NCBI RefSeq assembly: GCF_947254095.1
Contig: NZ_CAMYBV010000007.1
Coordinates: 1-64,000 of the forward strand
Direction of reading: 5' to 3'
DNA: 64,000 bases
Source: an uncultured Mobiluncus sp.
GTDB lineage: Bacteria > Actinomycetota > Actinomycetes > Actinomycetales > Actinomycetaceae
Position numbers and translations under genes: made by a program
Notes under the pieces: model-generated
The model's database searches: none
Seen by the model: only the letters and a program-made list of their open reading frames with translations
Told to the model about the DNA's origin: nothing
Part shown: one piece after another, positions 1-8,183 of the stretch
Position numbering within the stretch: position 1 is the first letter of the stretch
How the letters are laid out: each line of letters opens with the position of its first letter

Positions 1-967
1 TCAATGGTTTACCTTGATAGTCCACGGTAAAGAAAATACCGCTGTGGCCGTCTTTGCACCATGAATCCGCGGCTGTTCGATCAAAAATCTCTCGTGCCAC
101 CTGCAAATAATCTTTCGGGGGTTCGAGACCATTGTTTTGTAAAGCGGCAGCTACTTGGATAATCTTCCGTGACCAGCCAAAATTGTGTCCGACATTGATT
201 CCATAGGGTCGGCGTGGGTCAGCTGGGGTGCCGACATTGTAGTTTCGGTCCAGGTTCCAATTCCCATCGAAGTGTTCCGGAACTCGCCAATTGTTGTTTC
301 TGGCTTGTTCCATGGCAAAAGAAACAATCCGCGCGGCTCGTTCAATCCACTTTTTGTCTTGAGTAGCATCAGCTACGGTCAAGAAAGCTGACACGGCGTG
401 CAGGTTTGAGCTCATGCCGTGATAGCTTTCCATCTCTGAAAAATCCCGTTCGAAGTTTTCGTTTACACGACCAACTTCTTCATCCCAAAAGTATTTCTCT
501 TCGACATCAATAGCTTGTTCAAGAAGTTCTTTAGCGCTGTTGACAGGGGTTAACGAGGCCGCGGCAGCTGCTTCTAACAGATAGGACATGGTTCGTGAGG
601 TTTTCCGGCTCCCCTCCATACCCGCAGGAATACCGGGCGTGTTTGCTAATTTTTGGCGTTCTTGAATCGGCTCTATCAAAGAAAACCAGCCGTCATAATC
701 AGAATCTTTGAATGCATTCCTGATGGCTTGGACTCCGTGTTCACATCGTCGCAAAGAACCGGGGATTCCCAATAACGATGCTATGGCGTAAATGTAAGTT
801 GAGCGAGCCGTCAAATCCAGCGCCACAGGTTTTGCCGCATCAACACTCCCATCGCTGCGAATGTATCCAAAACCGCCATGAATATAAGCATGCTGTCCGT
901 ACTCCAGCACCGTTTGCATGTGATTGCCGAGCCAGCGAACATGTTCTGTGGAATCGAATCTTGGCAT
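1..967 (-). CDS. AGE-family sugar epimerase/isomerase (3' end outside window)
   Basis: This partial reading frame (322 residues) starts with ATG behind a strong AAGGAGGG ribosome site and runs off the left edge, so the C-terminus is missing. The protein looks like the N-acylglucosamine 2-epimerase/mannose isomerase/YihS superfamily, an alpha/alpha barrel that interconverts C2 epimers or aldose/ketose sugars in the cytoplasm. The visible signatures are the GMSSNLHAVSAFL stretch, the EHFDGNWN segment and a GHNFGWSRK helix, which match the His-rich active-site region of the family. The exact substrate (mannose, sulfoquinovose, glucosamine) cannot be told from this. It is transcribed away from the rest of the window and appears to be a single gene on this side. 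Assignment to the superfamily is fairly secure; the substrate is not. Confidence 0.75.
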   Translation of the reverse strand, partial: MPRFDSTEHVRWLGNHMQTVLEYGQHAYIHGGFGYIRSDGSVDAAKPVALDLTARSTYIYAIASLLGIPGSLRRCEHGVQAIRNAFKDSDYDGWFSLIEPIQERQKLANTPGIPAGMEGSRKTSRTMSYLLEAAAAASLTPVNSAKELLEQAIDVEEKYFWDEEVGRVNENFERDFSEMESYHGMSSNLHAVSAFLTVADATQDKKWIERAARIVSFAMEQARNNNWRVPEHFDGNWNLDRNYNVGTPADPRRPYGINVGHNFGWSRKIIQVAAALQNNGLEPPKDYLQVAREIFDRTAADSWCKDGHSGIFFTVDYQGKPL

Positions 968-1108
968 TATCGCCCCCTCCTTACGAGCCTCCGATACAAA
1001 AATTTTACCCGCTGATTCCTAAGTTTTTTCGATTTCAGTTGAATTAACAACACTTATGAAATTAGTGCAGAGAGTAAGATTTCAGTTCGGCTGGCAGGAT
1101 TTTGCCGG

Positions 1109-1134
1109 GAGCCTCTCCCCGAGGGAGGCAGCTC
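1109..1134 (-). terminator. possible terminator hairpin after the HAD phosphatase gene
   Basis: An imperfect stem (GAGCCTC pairing with GAGGC-GCTC across a short loop) lies 8 bases beyond the stop codon of the phosphatase gene. No T-run follows, so it is only a candidate. Confidence 0.35.
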
Positions 1135-1141
1135 GGATACC

Positions 1142-2014
1142 TTAAAGTCCCATTACCTGGGTGAGAGCTTCCAAGACTGCACCCGAGCCCTGCTGCGTGT
1201 CCGGCAGGGTAGTGGCGTCAGCGGCTGCTTTTACTTCGGGTCGGGCATTTCCCATGGCGACCCCGTAGCCGGCAGTCCGCAGCAGGGGAATATCGTTACC
1301 GCCGTCTCCGATGGCAATAGTGTGACCCAGGTCAACCCCCAAATTCTCACAAACAGTGGCAAGCCCGTGCCCTTTTGAGGTTCCCGGTGGATTGATATCC
1401 AGCCAGGAACGCCACCCGATGGCGTGTTCCACTCCGGTAAAATCTATGCGTTTGACCGCGCGATGAAATTCCTCGTTATTCAACTGGGGTTCGCGAATGA
1501 CCACTCGGGAAACCGGAGTCGCCAAGAGTATATCGAGGTCTTGAACCTCCAGAGTTTCGCGTAGTTCTCCGGGCGGGAAGGGCTTGGAAACCCGAAAACC
1601 GAGGGGATTGTCCTCCACCCCAATGCAGGCTTCGGGAAGCACCTGCAACACGCGAGCCACAATTGGGCGGGGGTCGAAAGTGTATTGATTCGTCAGGGTG
1701 TAACCGCCGGCTTGAGTAAAATGGCCGACCAGGGAGCCGTTGGCGCTGGCAATCCAGGCACTTTCCAATTCCAGCCCTTTCACCACCGGCAGGGTAGCCG
1801 GGACGGAACGTCCCGTGGTGATGCAGATATGCACCCCACCGATGCGGAGGCGGTCGGCGTATTCCTTTACGGCGGGATAAATCTGCTGTTCAGGGGTGAC
1901 TATGGTGCCGTCAATGTCCAGGGAGACTAACACATCACGAGGATTTTCGGGCAAGCCCATCAGACCCAGCGCAATGGCGTGGCGCTTGACTTGTTCGGTG
2001 TACTCGCCCAACAA
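1142..2014 (-). CDS. HAD-superfamily Cof-type phosphatase
   Basis: This 290-residue cytosolic HAD hydrolase belongs to the Cof/YbjI subfamily, which removes phosphate from sugar phosphates and other small metabolites. Motif I is SLDIDGT (residues about 31-37, nucleophile plus acid/base Asp), motif II is the TTGRS segment, and motif IV is GDGGNDIPLL with the terminal Asp pair, followed by the usual GVAMGNA segment. The cap between them is type C2. The start is TTG with GGAGG just upstream. It ends 45 bases downstream of serS on the same strand, so the two may be co-transcribed. Substrate is unknown. Confidence 0.85.
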   Translation of the reverse strand: MLGEYTEQVKRHAIALGLMGLPENPRDVLVSLDIDGTIVTPEQQIYPAVKEYADRLRIGGVHICITTGRSVPATLPVVKGLELESAWIASANGSLVGHFTQAGGYTLTNQYTFDPRPIVARVLQVLPEACIGVEDNPLGFRVSKPFPPGELRETLEVQDLDILLATPVSRVVIREPQLNNEEFHRAVKRIDFTGVEHAIGWRSWLDINPPGTSKGHGLATVCENLGVDLGHTIAIGDGGNDIPLLRTAGYGVAMGNARPEVKAAADATTLPDTQQGSGAVLEALTQVMGL

Positions 2015-2058
2015 AACCTCCGGTATTGGGTTAATATCGTGCTAAAAAGCTATTCAAG

Positions 2059-3348
2059 TTATTTACCTGGTTGACTAACTGGTTCCAGAACTTCCAACCC
2101 GCCCAGATAGGGACGCAAACCGGCGGGGACCCGCACTGAGCCGTCGGCCTGCTGGTGGTTTTCTAAAATAGCCACAATCCAGCGCGTAGTTCCTAACGTC
2201 CCGTTCAAAGTGGCGCAGACCTGCGGTTTTCCTTCCACATCGCGGTAGCGAATTCCCAGGCGTCTCGCCTGGAAAGTCGTGCAGTTGGATGTGGACGTTA
2301 CTTCCATAAACCGCTTCTGGGTAGGCAGCCAGGCTTCGCAATCAAACTTTTGCGCCGCGCTGGAACCGAGATCTCCGGCCGCGGTATTGATGACTCGATA
2401 GGGTAGTTCCACCTTGGCGAGCATTTCGCGTTCCATATTGAGCAGCTTTTGATGCTCCGCCAGCGCATCTTCAGGTTTGCAATAGGAAAACATCTCGACC
2501 TTGTGGAACTGGTGGACGCGAATAATGCCGCGCGTATCCTTACCGTAGGAACCCGCTTCGCGCCTAAAACAAGCCGACCAGCCGGTATAACGCTTGGGGC
2601 CGGCGGAAAGGTCAATGATTTCTCCCGTGTGATAGCCAGCCAAAGCAACTTCCGAAGTTCCGGTGAGGTACAAATCATCTGCCGGTAGATAGTAAATCTC
2701 GTCCGAGTGCTCGCCCAGGAATCCCGTCCCGCTCATCGTCTCAGGTGACACCATGCACGGCGTAATCATCGGGGTGAACCCGTGAGCCATAGCGGTGTCA
2801 AAGGCAGCGTTGAGGATGGCGAGTTCGAGGCGGGCACCCACGCCCTTCAAATAATAGAACCGCGCCCCCGAAACTTTGGCGCCCCGGTCAGTGTCTATGG
2901 CGTCCAAACCGATACCCAGGTCGAGATGATCCTTGGGAGTGAAGCCTTCCACCGCAAAGTCGCGAATCGGCACGCCCTCCTGACCCAGTACCTCGTAATC
3001 GTCTTCGCCGCCGGAAGGAACTCCCTCCAAAATCAGGTTTTCCAGCACCATCGCGGCCTGCTTGGCTTCCTCGGCGGCCTGATTAGACGTAGCTTCTAAA
3101 GCCTTAACTTTTTCGCTCAGCTCCTTGGCTTTCTCCAGCAGGGCGGGGCGTTCCTCCTTCGAGGCACTGCCGATGGTCTTTGAAAAGGCCTTTTGTTCGG
3201 CTCGCGCGGTTTCAAAAGCGGTCAGGGTCGCCCGGCGACGTTCATCGGCGGCTAAGGCCTGGTCTACAGTTGCGGGGTCGTTACCACGAGCCACCTGAGA
3301 GGCCCGCATCGGTTCCGGATTGTCTTTCATCGCACGCAAATCAATCAT
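2059..3348 (-). CDS. serS: seryl-tRNA synthetase
   Basis: This 429-residue class II aminoacyl-tRNA synthetase charges tRNA-Ser with serine. Residues about 30-105 form the charged helical hairpin (coiled-coil arm) that grips the tRNA long variable arm. Motif 2 is seen as FRREAGSYGKDTRG, and motif 3 lies around TLGTTRWIVAILENHQ near the C-terminus. Length matches the family. The ATG has no Shine-Dalgarno; a TATGCT hexamer ends 6 bases before it, so the mRNA is probably leaderless. The HAD phosphatase gene follows on the same strand, and pheA lies just upstream on the same strand. Confidence 0.97.
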   Translation of the reverse strand: MIDLRAMKDNPEPMRASQVARGNDPATVDQALAADERRRATLTAFETARAEQKAFSKTIGSASKEERPALLEKAKELSEKVKALEATSNQAAEEAKQAAMVLENLILEGVPSGGEDDYEVLGQEGVPIRDFAVEGFTPKDHLDLGIGLDAIDTDRGAKVSGARFYYLKGVGARLELAILNAAFDTAMAHGFTPMITPCMVSPETMSGTGFLGEHSDEIYYLPADDLYLTGTSEVALAGYHTGEIIDLSAGPKRYTGWSACFRREAGSYGKDTRGIIRVHQFHKVEMFSYCKPEDALAEHQKLLNMEREMLAKVELPYRVINTAAGDLGSSAAQKFDCEAWLPTQKRFMEVTSTSNCTTFQARRLGIRYRDVEGKPQVCATLNGTLGTTRWIVAILENHQQADGSVRVPAGLRPYLGGLEVLEPVSQPGK

Positions 3349-3354
3349 GTATAA

Positions 3355-3360
3355 AGCATA
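3355..3360 (-). promoter_or_regulatory. serS -10 element (leaderless start)
   Basis: TATGCT followed by six bases (TTATAC) and then the serS ATG. This is one of several genes in the window with the same geometry; transcription would begin at or next to the start codon. Confidence 0.45.
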
Positions 3361-3405
3361 ACCGTTTTGCGCGGCGTCTTTGGATAACGCGTCTCCCCGG
3401 CAACC

Positions 3406-4416
3406 TCACACCGCGCGACCGGAGACGACCTGTTCTATCCAGGCTTGTGCCGTAGCGAAATCCATATTCGCCGTCCCCCGTACAATCTGGGTGCGCATCC
3501 GATCCGCCCGCGGGTAGGAGCCTAAAAACCGCACTTCGGGGCAGGTTCGGTGCAGCCCCATCAACGCATCTTTGACACGTTCTTCAAAAATATGACCCTC
3601 GATATCAATGGAAAAGGCGTAGCGGTCAAAATGCCCTCCGACCGGCCGTGATTCGATGCGCGAAAGGTTTACTCCCCGTGCCGAAAACTGTTCCAGCATG
3701 GTCAGCAGGGCGCCGGATTCATTATCCGGTAACGTCACCTGAACTGTGGTTTTGTCCGCGCCGGTGGGGGGAGGAATAGCTCCGGGAGGGGAAACCAGCA
3801 CAAATCGGGTTTGGGCACTGTCATCATCGGCAATCCCCTCCGCGAGAGTTTTTCCGCCATAGGCCGAAGCGGATACTGCGGAGCAAAGAGCCGCGTCATA
3901 GCCGCACGAGTCGTCCTCCACCAGCAGTTTTGCAGCCGCGGCCGTGGAAGTGGTCGGGATATGAGTCACCTCACCGATATGCTGTTCCACCCAACAGCGA
4001 GTTTGCGCCCAGGCGTGCGGATGCGTGCCGATTCTTTTGATGTGACTCAACTCAAGCCCGGAATCTGCCCGTACCATCAACGCAAAGGCAATCGGTACTA
4101 AAACTTCATCCACAATCGTCAGGGGCTGGCCGTGAGCTAAAGTGTCCAAAGTAGCGTTGACGCCTCCTTCAACGGAGTTCTCAATAGGCACGACAGCGCG
4201 ATCGGCCTCGCCGGTACGAACCAGATGCAGGGCAGATTCGACGCCGACCGCGGGAATCAAGGTGGCGTCACGGGGCGTGATTTCATGGGTCGCTTGCTCG
4301 CTAAAAGTCCCGAAAGGTCCCAGGAAGGAAACCCGCAGAGGACCTCTCACCTCCGGTCCGGGAAGTAATGTTCCAGTCGAAATCAATGATGCTGGATTGT
4401 TTGATACGGTGTTCAT
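3406..4416 (-). CDS. pheA: prephenate dehydratase
   Basis: This 336-residue monofunctional prephenate dehydratase makes phenylpyruvate in phenylalanine synthesis. The N-terminal catalytic domain starts with SFLGPFGTFSEQA and contains the TRF active-site motif (AQTRFVLV, near residue 205). A C-terminal ACT domain with the ESRP phenylalanine-binding signature (around residue 255) gives feedback control. There is no chorismate mutase domain, as expected for the actinobacterial form. The ATG is preceded by GAGGAGT. It lies upstream of serS on the same strand and is divergent from the membrane protein gene at 4486. Confidence 0.95.
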   Translation of the reverse strand: MNTVSNNPASLISTGTLLPGPEVRGPLRVSFLGPFGTFSEQATHEITPRDATLIPAVGVESALHLVRTGEADRAVVPIENSVEGGVNATLDTLAHGQPLTIVDEVLVPIAFALMVRADSGLELSHIKRIGTHPHAWAQTRCWVEQHIGEVTHIPTTSTAAAAKLLVEDDSCGYDAALCSAVSASAYGGKTLAEGIADDDSAQTRFVLVSPPGAIPPPTGADKTTVQVTLPDNESGALLTMLEQFSARGVNLSRIESRPVGGHFDRYAFSIDIEGHIFEERVKDALMGLHRTCPEVRFLGSYPRADRMRTQIVRGTANMDFATAQAWIEQVVSGRAV

Positions 4417-4472
4417 AGATGGTACTCCTCAAAATAATTATCGCGAAGCAGCGCAATTTCCACAAAAATCGG

Positions 4473-4478
4473 TATGAT
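4473..4478 (+). promoter_or_regulatory. -10 element, leaderless start of the membrane protein gene
   Basis: TATGAT, then seven bases (TTTAACC), then ATG at 4486; no Shine-Dalgarno is present. The layout closely resembles the luxS start (TAGAAT-TTTAACT-ATG). Confidence 0.45.
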
Positions 4479-4485
4479 TTTAACC

Positions 4486-5088
4486 ATGCAGACAAAAGTC
4501 AAGCCCGCTACTATGCCTCCGCGCCCGACGTCGGGGCGGACGGGCAACGGTACGCGTAAACCGATTAAGCGTTCTTATAAGCCGCTTCCTACTACGCGTT
4601 ACCTGGTTGCTGGTTTGACCGCGATTATTGTCAGCATGGGCCTCATCGCCGGAGCGATGAGCTCAACCAATACTTTTGACACCAAACCCTGGGATCCTTC
4701 CCAAGAAATGCACTGGGATCCGTTCGAGCATCACGAGATTGCCGGTGTGGATGTGGGCTCTCTCAGTGAGGCGGGGCGCCGTACTTCTGAGGCGATTAAA
4801 CCTAAGACAGGTGCAACTCCCACAGAAACTAATACGCAGACGAAGACTGAGAAAACTCCCGAGGCGACGGTCAATGAGTCTCCGGCCTCAGGGCAAGCCA
4901 ATCCAGAGCCTTCCTCGGCCAATGAGACGAATTCTTCGACTGTCGTCAAGACTTTTGAAGTTCCTGGTGCGCCCCAAGAGCCGACCGCTTCAGAAGCTCC
5001 CGCCGGGGCGCCTCCCGTAGCAATGGGTCCTACCTCTAAGAGCTCACCAGTTGACTCGGTTCACGAGGTCGCGGTCCCAAAAGCATAG
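4486..5088 (+). CDS. N-terminal part of a membrane-anchored phosphatase-like protein (0-frame product)
   Basis: About 200 residues: a basic N-terminus, one transmembrane helix (roughly residues 40-60, VAGLTAIIVSMGLIAGAM), then a long Pro/Thr/Glu/Ser-rich spacer outside the membrane. It ends at TAG just after GTC CCA AAA GCA. The next reading frame begins inside this end and carries the rest of what looks like one protein: the family normally has a signal/anchor helix directly before the phosphatase-like domain. The in-phase heptamer C CCA AAA at 5076-5082 would allow a -1 shift into that frame. Start chosen at ATG 4486 because a -10 box sits 7 bases before it. If no shift happens, this is a free single-span secreted stalk. 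Confidence 0.6.
   Translation: MQTKVKPATMPPRPTSGRTGNGTRKPIKRSYKPLPTTRYLVAGLTAIIVSMGLIAGAMSSTNTFDTKPWDPSQEMHWDPFEHHEIAGVDVGSLSEAGRRTSEAIKPKTGATPTETNTQTKTEKTPEATVNESPASGQANPEPSSANETNSSTVVKTFEVPGAPQEPTASEAPAGAPPVAMGPTSKSSPVDSVHEVAVPKA
5076..5082 (+). promoter_or_regulatory. candidate -1 frameshift slippery heptamer
   Basis: C CCA AAA fits the canonical X XXY YYZ pattern and is in phase with the upstream frame (GTC CCA AAA GCA TAG). Slipping one base back gives AGC ATA GCC, which enters the 701-codon downstream frame. It could equally mark a true indel at a homopolymer run. Confidence 0.45.
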
Positions 5089-5117
5089 CCACCGGAGCGT
5101 CTTCATCGGTCTCTAGT

Positions 5118-7223
5118 TTGGGTGGTACCTCCGGTCCGGTCAGCATGGCTGCCCAAGTGAGCCGCACGCCGCTGCTAGTTTTGTTGGGCGCGCAATGGCG
5201 CTGGGATGATGATTCACTGGCCGACCCGGATTTACGAGGACTCCTGGACAGTTCCACCCGTGCAAATTCCGTGGTGCGCACCAAAGCGAACACCACTGTT
5301 CCGGCTGCCGGTTTTCGGGCGCTGGCGACGGGAAACCGTATGGGCTCAAGTGAAAAAGGCTGGAGCCTCGGTCGGGCGGTGCTGGATTCCGGTACGCGCT
5401 TGCGCCTGTTTGGTGATGGAGCGGCGGCCGGTCTGGGTTTCATGCACCCTGACGCGCCCGGCACCAAACTTCCCGATTCTCTGAGCTTTTCGCCGGCTTC
5501 TAGCTACCGGGGCGCCAGTCCGGAAGTTTTTGCTGACCTGCTCAGCCAGGTCATGACTCCCGGAGCGGTCGTCGTGGTCGATATGAGGGTGTTTCCCCGC
5601 CACCTGCAGCCCCAAATTATTCGCGCCGCCTGGCAGCGCGGCGATGATTCGGGTTGGAATACCATTGTTGCCTCAATAGCTGATGATAAACCCGCGATAA
5701 ATCAAGAATCTGACGTTTACCTAATTGACAAATCTGCGCCTCAAAAAGCCATCGTTCCGCAGGGAAATCCCAGGCTGCAGGTTTTTGCGGCGCGCGGCCC
5801 CCAGTTTGGCAATGGGGGCGCTACCTCGGCTTCCACCCACCGACCGGGGTGGGTGCAAACCGCCGACCTAACCGCCACCATCTTGGACTATGTCGGAGCT
5901 CAGAAACCAGCGTGGGTGCAAGGCTCAACCATCACTACGGGAAATGTGGTCACAGTGGAGTCTCTCGCGTCGGCAGCGCGCCGGGCCGCGATGATTCGCA
6001 ATGTCCAGGTTTGGTTCCTTCCCGGCTTGGGGGTGGGGCTGGCTTTGTTGTTGATTGTGGCAGTATGGACACTGAATCGCCGCACTCACCTACGGCTGAA
6101 TGAAGACTGGGAACAGCCCCGGGCGCTGCTGGGATTTTGGCGAATGGTCGCAACCTTCGCCGCCCTCATTCCGGCCATGGCGTACTTCATGAACTTGGTG
6201 CCGTGGTGGGAACTCGGTCCGTCCGATACGGACGTGGCTGCCGTCAGCTACCTGTGGCTGGGTTGCCAGCTCCCGGTCATCCTCAGCGCCCTAGCGGCGA
6301 TTGTCTGGAGCGCTTTAGGCTTGAATTCCCTCCTCGGACCGCTCTTCATAATAAGCATATCGTCGCTGATAGTAGGGGTTCTTGACCCCTTAATTGGTTC
6401 CCCTATGGTACTGGATTCCATCATGGGTCTGCAATCAACAGTTGGAGGGCGTTTCTTCGGTATCGACAATGTCATGTTCGCGGTACTCGCCACCGGGGCG
6501 CTCACCTTGGCTACGGTGGCCTACGGACTGGTAGAGGAACGTAAACAACCGAATGTCTCAGAAAAGTCCCTGATGGTAGTGCTGGTAGTGCTAGCTGGCG
6601 CGGTGATTATTCTGGACTCAGCCCCCAGTCTGGGGGCAGATTTCGGCGGCACGATGGCTCTGGTTCCCGGCTTTGCCATCCTGTTCTTAAAATTCAACCG
6701 AAAACCTCTAACAATCCTATCATCTGCGATGATAGCCTTATTGACCGTAGTTGTAGCAGCCATATTTGCTTATTTGGATTGGTTGCGGCCTGCCGAGGAA
6801 CGCACTCATTTGGGCAACTTTATGGATACGCTCGCCCAGGGTCGAGTGTTACCGGTACTGATTAACAAATCGACGATGGTTTGGAACGCCGGCTGGCCGG
6901 CGTGGCTCATTATTAGTGTCATTCTGGCTATCCTGCTGGCACTGGCGATTATTCTGGCTCCGCTGTTCGCCAATATGCGCAACCCCTACCGGCGTGACTA
7001 CGGCTGGCTGTGGGGCAGTATCGGCGCCAAACTAAAACCCGAAGGAATCACCTGGAATCACGCGGAAAAAGCCTTATTTACGGCTTGGTGTACCACTATG
7101 GTGGTGGGAATGCTACTCAATGATTCTGGAATCCTGCTGGGCATGGCAGGAGCCGCGGTCATGTTCCCAGCCATCTTGGCACAGGGATGTCACAAATTCC
7201 TGACAGACCAGCCCCAGCGCTAA
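5118..7223 (+). CDS. alkaline-phosphatase-fold/multi-pass membrane protein (C-terminal part)
   Basis: Roughly 700 residues. The first 290 resemble the extracytoplasmic alkaline-phosphatase-like domain of large actinobacterial membrane proteins (RTPLLVLLGAQWRWDD... TVPAAGFRALATGNR). The rest has about ten hydrophobic helices from residue 300 on. The frame has no credible start of its own: no Shine-Dalgarno precedes the TTG at 5118 or the ATG at 5145, and no signal peptide follows. The frame stays open upstream to 5055, overlapping the end of the preceding gene. It is therefore best read as the second half of a frameshift-joined protein of about 910 residues. It meets the glycosyltransferase gene tail to tail; family relatives are often near glycosyltransferases, but the function is not established. 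Confidence 0.7.
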   Translation: MGGTSGPVSMAAQVSRTPLLVLLGAQWRWDDDSLADPDLRGLLDSSTRANSVVRTKANTTVPAAGFRALATGNRMGSSEKGWSLGRAVLDSGTRLRLFGDGAAAGLGFMHPDAPGTKLPDSLSFSPASSYRGASPEVFADLLSQVMTPGAVVVVDMRVFPRHLQPQIIRAAWQRGDDSGWNTIVASIADDKPAINQESDVYLIDKSAPQKAIVPQGNPRLQVFAARGPQFGNGGATSASTHRPGWVQTADLTATILDYVGAQKPAWVQGSTITTGNVVTVESLASAARRAAMIRNVQVWFLPGLGVGLALLLIVAVWTLNRRTHLRLNEDWEQPRALLGFWRMVATFAALIPAMAYFMNLVPWWELGPSDTDVAAVSYLWLGCQLPVILSALAAIVWSALGLNSLLGPLFIISISSLIVGVLDPLIGSPMVLDSIMGLQSTVGGRFFGIDNVMFAVLATGALTLATVAYGLVEERKQPNVSEKSLMVVLVVLAGAVIILDSAPSLGADFGGTMALVPGFAILFLKFNRKPLTILSSAMIALLTVVVAAIFAYLDWLRPAEERTHLGNFMDTLAQGRVLPVLINKSTMVWNAGWPAWLIISVILAILLALAIILAPLFANMRNPYRRDYGWLWGSIGAKLKPEGITWNHAEKALFTAWCTTMVVGMLLNDSGILLGMAGAAVMFPAILAQGCHKFLTDQPQR

Positions 7224-7238
7224 CCGCTCAACGCAACG

Positions 7239-8183
7239 TTATTTCAGGCAGTAAACCTCGCCGGGCTGTTGTTTACTAGCCGCGGCAAGGCGCAGCCGAA
7301 GCGGAGCCCGTACATGGCGCACAAAGCGTGTTGCTGCGGCCAGGAATACATCTCTAAATTGGCTTAGACGGTGACGATACCCCGCCATATCGTTGCCGGT
7401 AGCCCGGTGGGTCAGGTCGCAGGGAACTTCCTGCACCGAGTACCCCTTAACCAGCAGGTCGATAGTCATGCCGGTTTCCACACCCCACTTGTGCGCCAAA
7501 GGCTGACAATCGAAAAACGCTTCCGCACTGAGGCAACGTTGACCGGACAGGGGCTGGAGGGGTTCCCACCCGGTCGCCCAGCGAATCGCTCGACGCGACA
7601 GACGTGTCACAAAACCGTGACCGCCGGCACCGGCTTGGCGGGGCAGCGCGGCTATGGCACAGTCCGTGCGCCCCTGCATTACAGCCTCGACCAGAGGGAA
7701 AGTCTGGGCCGCGGAATCTCCCAAGTCCGCGTCCAGAAACAGGATGAGACGGCGAGGCCCGTCTTCGGGGTCGCGCATGGCCGCGACTTTTGCTCCGGTT
7801 TCCATCGCGCTGGCCTTACCGCGGTTGACGGAATGACGCACCACCACAGCACCGGCACTGCGCGCGGCTTCTCCCGTATTGTCGGTGGAACCATCATCAA
7901 TCACCACGAACAAATCCGCTCGGGGCAACGCCTTGCAGGCACGAATAGTCGCCCCAATCGAATCGGCTTCATCCTTAGCAGGGATGATGACCGCGACTTT
8001 CTGGTTCGGATCGGGAACGGCTGCGGCGGGGTTCTTGCTGTTTTCCTGGTCAGTTTCTGGCACGTGTGCAATTTTAAAGCCCCATTGGGCCAAATGCGAG
8101 CTTTCGACGCCAAAAGTTTCCGGGTTTCGCCCTCTAAACGTCCGCCCCGGAACAGAAATTGGTGAAACAATGAGACTATGCAT
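7239..8183 (-). CDS. family 2 glycosyltransferase
   Basis: A GT-A fold glycosyltransferase of about 285-315 residues. The nucleotide-binding start is VAVIIPAKDEADSI, followed by VIDDGSTDNT and the metal-binding FLDADLG (DxD). A later GVETGMTIDLL segment is typical of dolichyl-phosphate-sugar and glucosyl-3-phosphoglycerate synthase relatives. No transmembrane helix is present in the catalytic part. The start is uncertain: ATG at 8183 would overlap the divergent pgm start, so TTG 8093 or GTG 8063 are more plausible; none has a good ribosome site. It ends 15 bases from the phosphatase-like membrane protein gene, tail to tail. The acceptor is unknown. Confidence 0.8.
   Translation of the reverse strand: MHSLIVSPISVPGRTFRGRNPETFGVESSHLAQWGFKIAHVPETDQENSKNPAAAVPDPNQKVAVIIPAKDEADSIGATIRACKALPRADLFVVIDDGSTDNTGEAARSAGAVVVRHSVNRGKASAMETGAKVAAMRDPEDGPRRLILFLDADLGDSAAQTFPLVEAVMQGRTDCAIAALPRQAGAGGHGFVTRLSRRAIRWATGWEPLQPLSGQRCLSAEAFFDCQPLAHKWGVETGMTIDLLVKGYSVQEVPCDLTHRATGNDMAGYRHRLSQFRDVFLAAATRFVRHVRAPLRLRLAAASKQQPGEVYCLK

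Noticed and set aside
7371..8165. 264-codon frame opposite the glycosyltransferase
   Set aside because: Low-complexity, charge-biased shadow of a clear GT2 gene on the other strand; no ribosome site or family features.
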